Assembly: GCA_023265355.1 (NCBI GenBank)
Contig: JAHFTZ010000104.1
Span: 1 to 7,480, forward strand
DNA from: Terriglobus sp.
Lineage (GTDB): Bacteria > Acidobacteriota > Terriglobia > Terriglobales > Acidobacteriaceae
Length of the DNA: 7,480 nt
Direction of reading: 5' to 3'
Of the stretch, positions 5,670 to 7,480 are shown piece after piece. Each line of letters begins with the position of its first letter. The stretch's first letter is position 1. Position numbers and translations under genes: made by a program. The notes below the pieces were generated by a model. It made no database searches, had not been told where the DNA came from, and worked only from the letters and a program-made list of their open reading frames with translations.

Positions 5670-5752
5670 TGTCATTCCGTAGCAAGGCGGAGGGATCTGC
5701 TTTAGAAAGTAAATCCAAACAGCAGATCCCTTCGCTGCGCTGCGGGAGGACA
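5670..5752. repeat. Palindromic interspersed repeat (REP/MITE-like) between convergent genes
   Basis: The arms 5670-5701 and 5721-5752 are inverted copies matching at 25 of 32 positions around a 19-nt loop. The inner 11 bp (AGGGATCTGCT at 5691-5701 and AGCAGATCCCT at 5721-5731) are perfect. The outer ends read TGTCATTCCG and, inverted, TGTCCTCCCG. Elements that begin GTCATTCCG and contain GGGATCTGCT are, from memory, scattered between genes in Terriglobia genomes. Transcribed from either side it folds into a long hairpin, so it may end both btuE (14 nt upstream) and glpF (on the other strand). No transposase or clear target duplication is visible. Confidence 0.7.
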
Positions 5753-5766
5753 AAAAACCTGAACTC

Positions 5767-6507
5767 TCAGGCATTCAGCAAACGCAAAATATACCCGGCG
5801 AGTGCGGCTCCTAAGCATGGCCCAAGGATCGGCACCCAGGCATAGGCCCAGTCGCTGCTCCCTTTGCCCGCAATGGGCATGAGGGCATGGGCGAGGCGGG
5901 GGCCGAGATCGCGCGCCGGGTTGATCGCATAGCCCGTCGTCGATCCGAGCGAGAGACCCACTCCCCAGACGAGGCAGCTCACGAGCAGAGGACTCAAGCC
6001 TGCCGCTGCACCGGTCGTGAGGACAAGCTTCGAACTCATACCACCTGCGACGATGACCAGAACAAACGTCGCGAGAAACTCGCAGAAGAGATTTGCCAGC
6101 GGCATGCGAATCGCGGGGCCGGTAGCGAAGATGGCGAGCTTCGCGCCCTGATCTTCCGTGACCTTCCAGTGCGGAAAGTAGAAGAGCCAGACGCAGACGC
6201 CGCCGAGAAATCCGCCGATCACCTGCGCCGTGGCGTAGGGAAGAAGCTTGGTGAACTCGCCACCCTTGATTGCGAAGGCCAGGGTAAAGGCTGGGTTGAG
6301 ATGTGCGTCGACGCTGCCAAAGAGCTGCGCGGTGAAGATACCGCAGAGCACGGCGAAGGCCCAGGCCGTGGTGATGACCATCCATTTGCCTGTGGCGTTG
6401 CCGTCTTCGGCCTTGGTCTTCTTGAGCAAAACGCCCGCGACGACACCGCCGCCGAGCAGGATCATCACAAACGTTCCCATCAACTCGCCGAGAAACGGAC
6501 TGCGCAT
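5767..6507 (-). CDS. glpF: Glycerol facilitator / aquaglyceroporin (MIP family)
   Basis: This 246-residue membrane protein has six hydrophobic helices and the two half-helix NPA loops of the MIP family: LNPAFTLAF (NPA at residues 71-73) and INPARDLGPR (NPA at 196-198). The Asp after the second NPAR is the glycerol-facilitator mark. Trp49, Tyr193 and Arg199 occupy the positions of Trp48, Phe200 and Arg206 in the selectivity filter of E. coli GlpF, so glycerol is the probable substrate, with water or small polyols possible. I chose the ATG at 6507 because GAGGTGA directly upstream is a strong ribosome binding site. The in-frame GTG at 6513 falls within that site. It follows glpD by 61 nt on the same strand, so the channel would feed glycerol into the pathway that GlpD completes. 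Glycerol kinase is not in the window. Confidence 0.93.
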   Translation of the reverse strand: MRSPFLGELMGTFVMILLGGGVVAGVLLKKTKAEDGNATGKWMVITTAWAFAVLCGIFTAQLFGSVDAHLNPAFTLAFAIKGGEFTKLLPYATAQVIGGFLGGVCVWLFYFPHWKVTEDQGAKLAIFATGPAIRMPLANLFCEFLATFVLVIVAGGMSSKLVLTTGAAAGLSPLLVSCLVWGVGLSLGSTTGYAINPARDLGPRLAHALMPIAGKGSSDWAYAWVPILGPCLGAALAGYILRLLNA

Positions 6508-6534
6508 TCTCACCTCAAAATTTCACGATCCACA

Positions 6535-6563
6535 ATATCACTGCGATATCACTGCGGAGTGAT
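6535..6563. repeat. Two abutting 11-bp direct repeats plus a hairpin in the glpD-glpF gap
   Basis: ATATCACTGCG occurs at 6535-6545 and again, abutting, at 6546-6556. The second copy merges into a 6-bp inverted repeat, ATCACT (6548-6553) and AGTGAT (6558-6563) around GCGG. The whole lies between the glpD stop and the glpF ribosome binding site. It could be a regulator site, a processing hairpin that adjusts the ratio of the two products, or a slipped duplication without function. Confidence 0.55.
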
Positions 6564-6568
6564 CGTTC

Positions 6569-7480
6569 TCATTTCACAGGCAGATACTGTGCGGCCATCG
6601 CGCGGAACTCCGCGACCTGTGCGGCGATCCAGACTTCGTCGCGTCCCATCTCGTGCGCCATCAGCTTGGCCACAATCTCTGCCACTTCGATGGCTGCGCG
6701 TGCGTTGAGCAGCAGCGCACGCGTGCGACGCGCGAGCACATCGTCGAGGGTTCGCGCCATCTCTTCGCGCACGGCCCAGATGACCTCGGCCTTGCGGTAG
6801 GGAAGTGAGGCGTGCAGCTTCTCTGCAAGTTCCGGCGATGCCGCCGCGAGTGCTTCGATGGCCGCTGCGTCAGAGCCGTAGACGGCCATCTCGCCGAGCG
6901 TGGCTTCTGCATCGGGAAGGTATCCGTGGATGTGAAGATTGCGGGTGCCGCAGGGCACATCGGGTAGCGTGCCGAGCGTGGTCGCGTGATTGACGCAGTC
7001 CTCCGCCATGTGGCGATAGGTCGTCCACTTGCCGCCGACGATGGTGAGCAGGCCGCTGCCATCGATGTGAATCGTATGATCGCGCGAAAGTGCGGAGGTC
7101 TTGGTCTGTCCGCCTTTTTCGTTCGTCTCCGTAGCCTTCACAAGAGGTCGAATGCCGACGTAGATGCTGAGGATGTCCGCGCGCGTAGGCTTGCGGCTGA
7201 GATAGAGGCCCGCAGTTTCGAGGACGAAATCGATCTCCTGCTCGAAGGGTTTGGGTTCGTAACTGGGGCCATCGATGGGTGTGTCTGTGGTGCCCACGAC
7301 GGTGTGCCCGTGCCACGGAATGGCGAACATCACACGGCCATCGCTGGTGTGCGGCACCATGATCGCAGTTTCGCCGCGCAGGAAGTTACGTTCAAAGACG
7401 AGATGAATGCCCTGGCTGGGCGCAACCATCGCCTTCACGTCTGGCTCCGCCATGCGGCGCACTTCGTCTGTGAAGATGCC
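6569..7480 (-). CDS. glpD: Aerobic glycerol-3-phosphate dehydrogenase, C-terminal part (cut by the right edge)
   Basis: The frame is open from the right edge of the window to the TGA at 6569-6571, giving 303 residues, about the last 60 percent of a GlpD of roughly 500. The N-terminal FAD-binding GxGxxG lies outside. The visible start GIFTDEVRRM and APSQGIHLVFERNFL, then MVPHTSDGRVMFAIPWHG and VVGTTDTPIDGP, are hallmark GlpD/GlpA sequences. YVGIRPLV and IHIDGSGLLTIVGGKWTTYR complete the FAD-dependent oxidase fold. The last 130 or so residues are the helical C-terminal domain, with AVREEMARTLDDVLARRTRA. The enzyme oxidises glycerol-3-phosphate to dihydroxyacetone phosphate at the inner membrane and passes electrons to quinone. 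glpF follows 61 nt downstream, and the two form a glycerol-use operon. Nothing in the visible part suggests a break. Confidence 0.95.
   Translation of the reverse strand, partial: GIFTDEVRRMAEPDVKAMVAPSQGIHLVFERNFLRGETAIMVPHTSDGRVMFAIPWHGHTVVGTTDTPIDGPSYEPKPFEQEIDFVLETAGLYLSRKPTRADILSIYVGIRPLVKATETNEKGGQTKTSALSRDHTIHIDGSGLLTIVGGKWTTYRHMAEDCVNHATTLGTLPDVPCGTRNLHIHGYLPDAEATLGEMAVYGSDAAAIEALAAASPELAEKLHASLPYRKAEVIWAVREEMARTLDDVLARRTRALLLNARAAIEVAEIVAKLMAHEMGRDEVWIAAQVAEFRAMAAQYLPVK

Noticed and set aside
5887..6708. A 273-codon open frame on the + strand across glpF and the end of glpD
   Set aside because: It is antisense to two genes with unmistakable family motifs, and its translation is charged, low in hydrophobics and unlike any family I know.
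1..7480. Search for CRISPR repeats, tRNA or rRNA genes, insertion sequences and prophage genes
   Set aside because: No regularly spaced repeats, cloverleaf-like segments, transposase or phage motifs were seen on either strand.

Overview
The window looks like chromosomal DNA of a soil-type Acidobacteriota, most likely class Terriglobia (the Terriglobus/Granulicella/Edaphobacter group). This placement is inferred from the high GC, from three hypothetical proteins of a style I associate with that group, and from a palindromic repeat of a type common there. No database search was possible.

Left part (1-2229, + strand): the C-terminal end of an unrecognised protein is followed by a small toxin-antitoxin locus. 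Its ribbon-helix-helix antitoxin gene is intact. Its PIN-domain VapC toxin gene is visibly broken: there is a large internal deletion, a shift into another frame, and a second small deletion that restores the frame. A perfect 9-bp inverted repeat lies just before the antitoxin. Next comes a gene for a ComEC-like metallo-beta-lactamase-fold hydrolase with a possible twin-arginine signal.

Middle part (2351-5656, + strand): an exported hypothetical protein and yceH (DUF480) are 9 nt apart and probably cotranscribed. A cold-shock protein gene follows, with its own promoter, a leader of about 110 nt and a hairpin terminator. After it come a conserved hypothetical gene with a readable promoter and a BtuE-type two-cysteine thiol peroxidase gene.

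Right part (5670-7480): a 32-bp imperfect inverted repeat separates the + strand genes from a minus-strand glycerol pair. glpD (aerobic glycerol-3-phosphate dehydrogenase, cut by the window's right edge) is upstream of glpF (an NPA/NPARD aquaglyceroporin). Together they would import glycerol and pass electrons from glycerol-3-phosphate to quinone; no glycerol kinase gene is in view. Their 61-bp junction holds two abutting copies of an 11-bp repeat and a small hairpin.

I see no CRISPR array, prophage, transposase, tRNA or rRNA, and nothing that amounts to a new multi-gene system. The most informative signals are the decaying toxin with its surviving antitoxin, the interspersed palindrome, and the repeat-bearing glpD-glpF junction.
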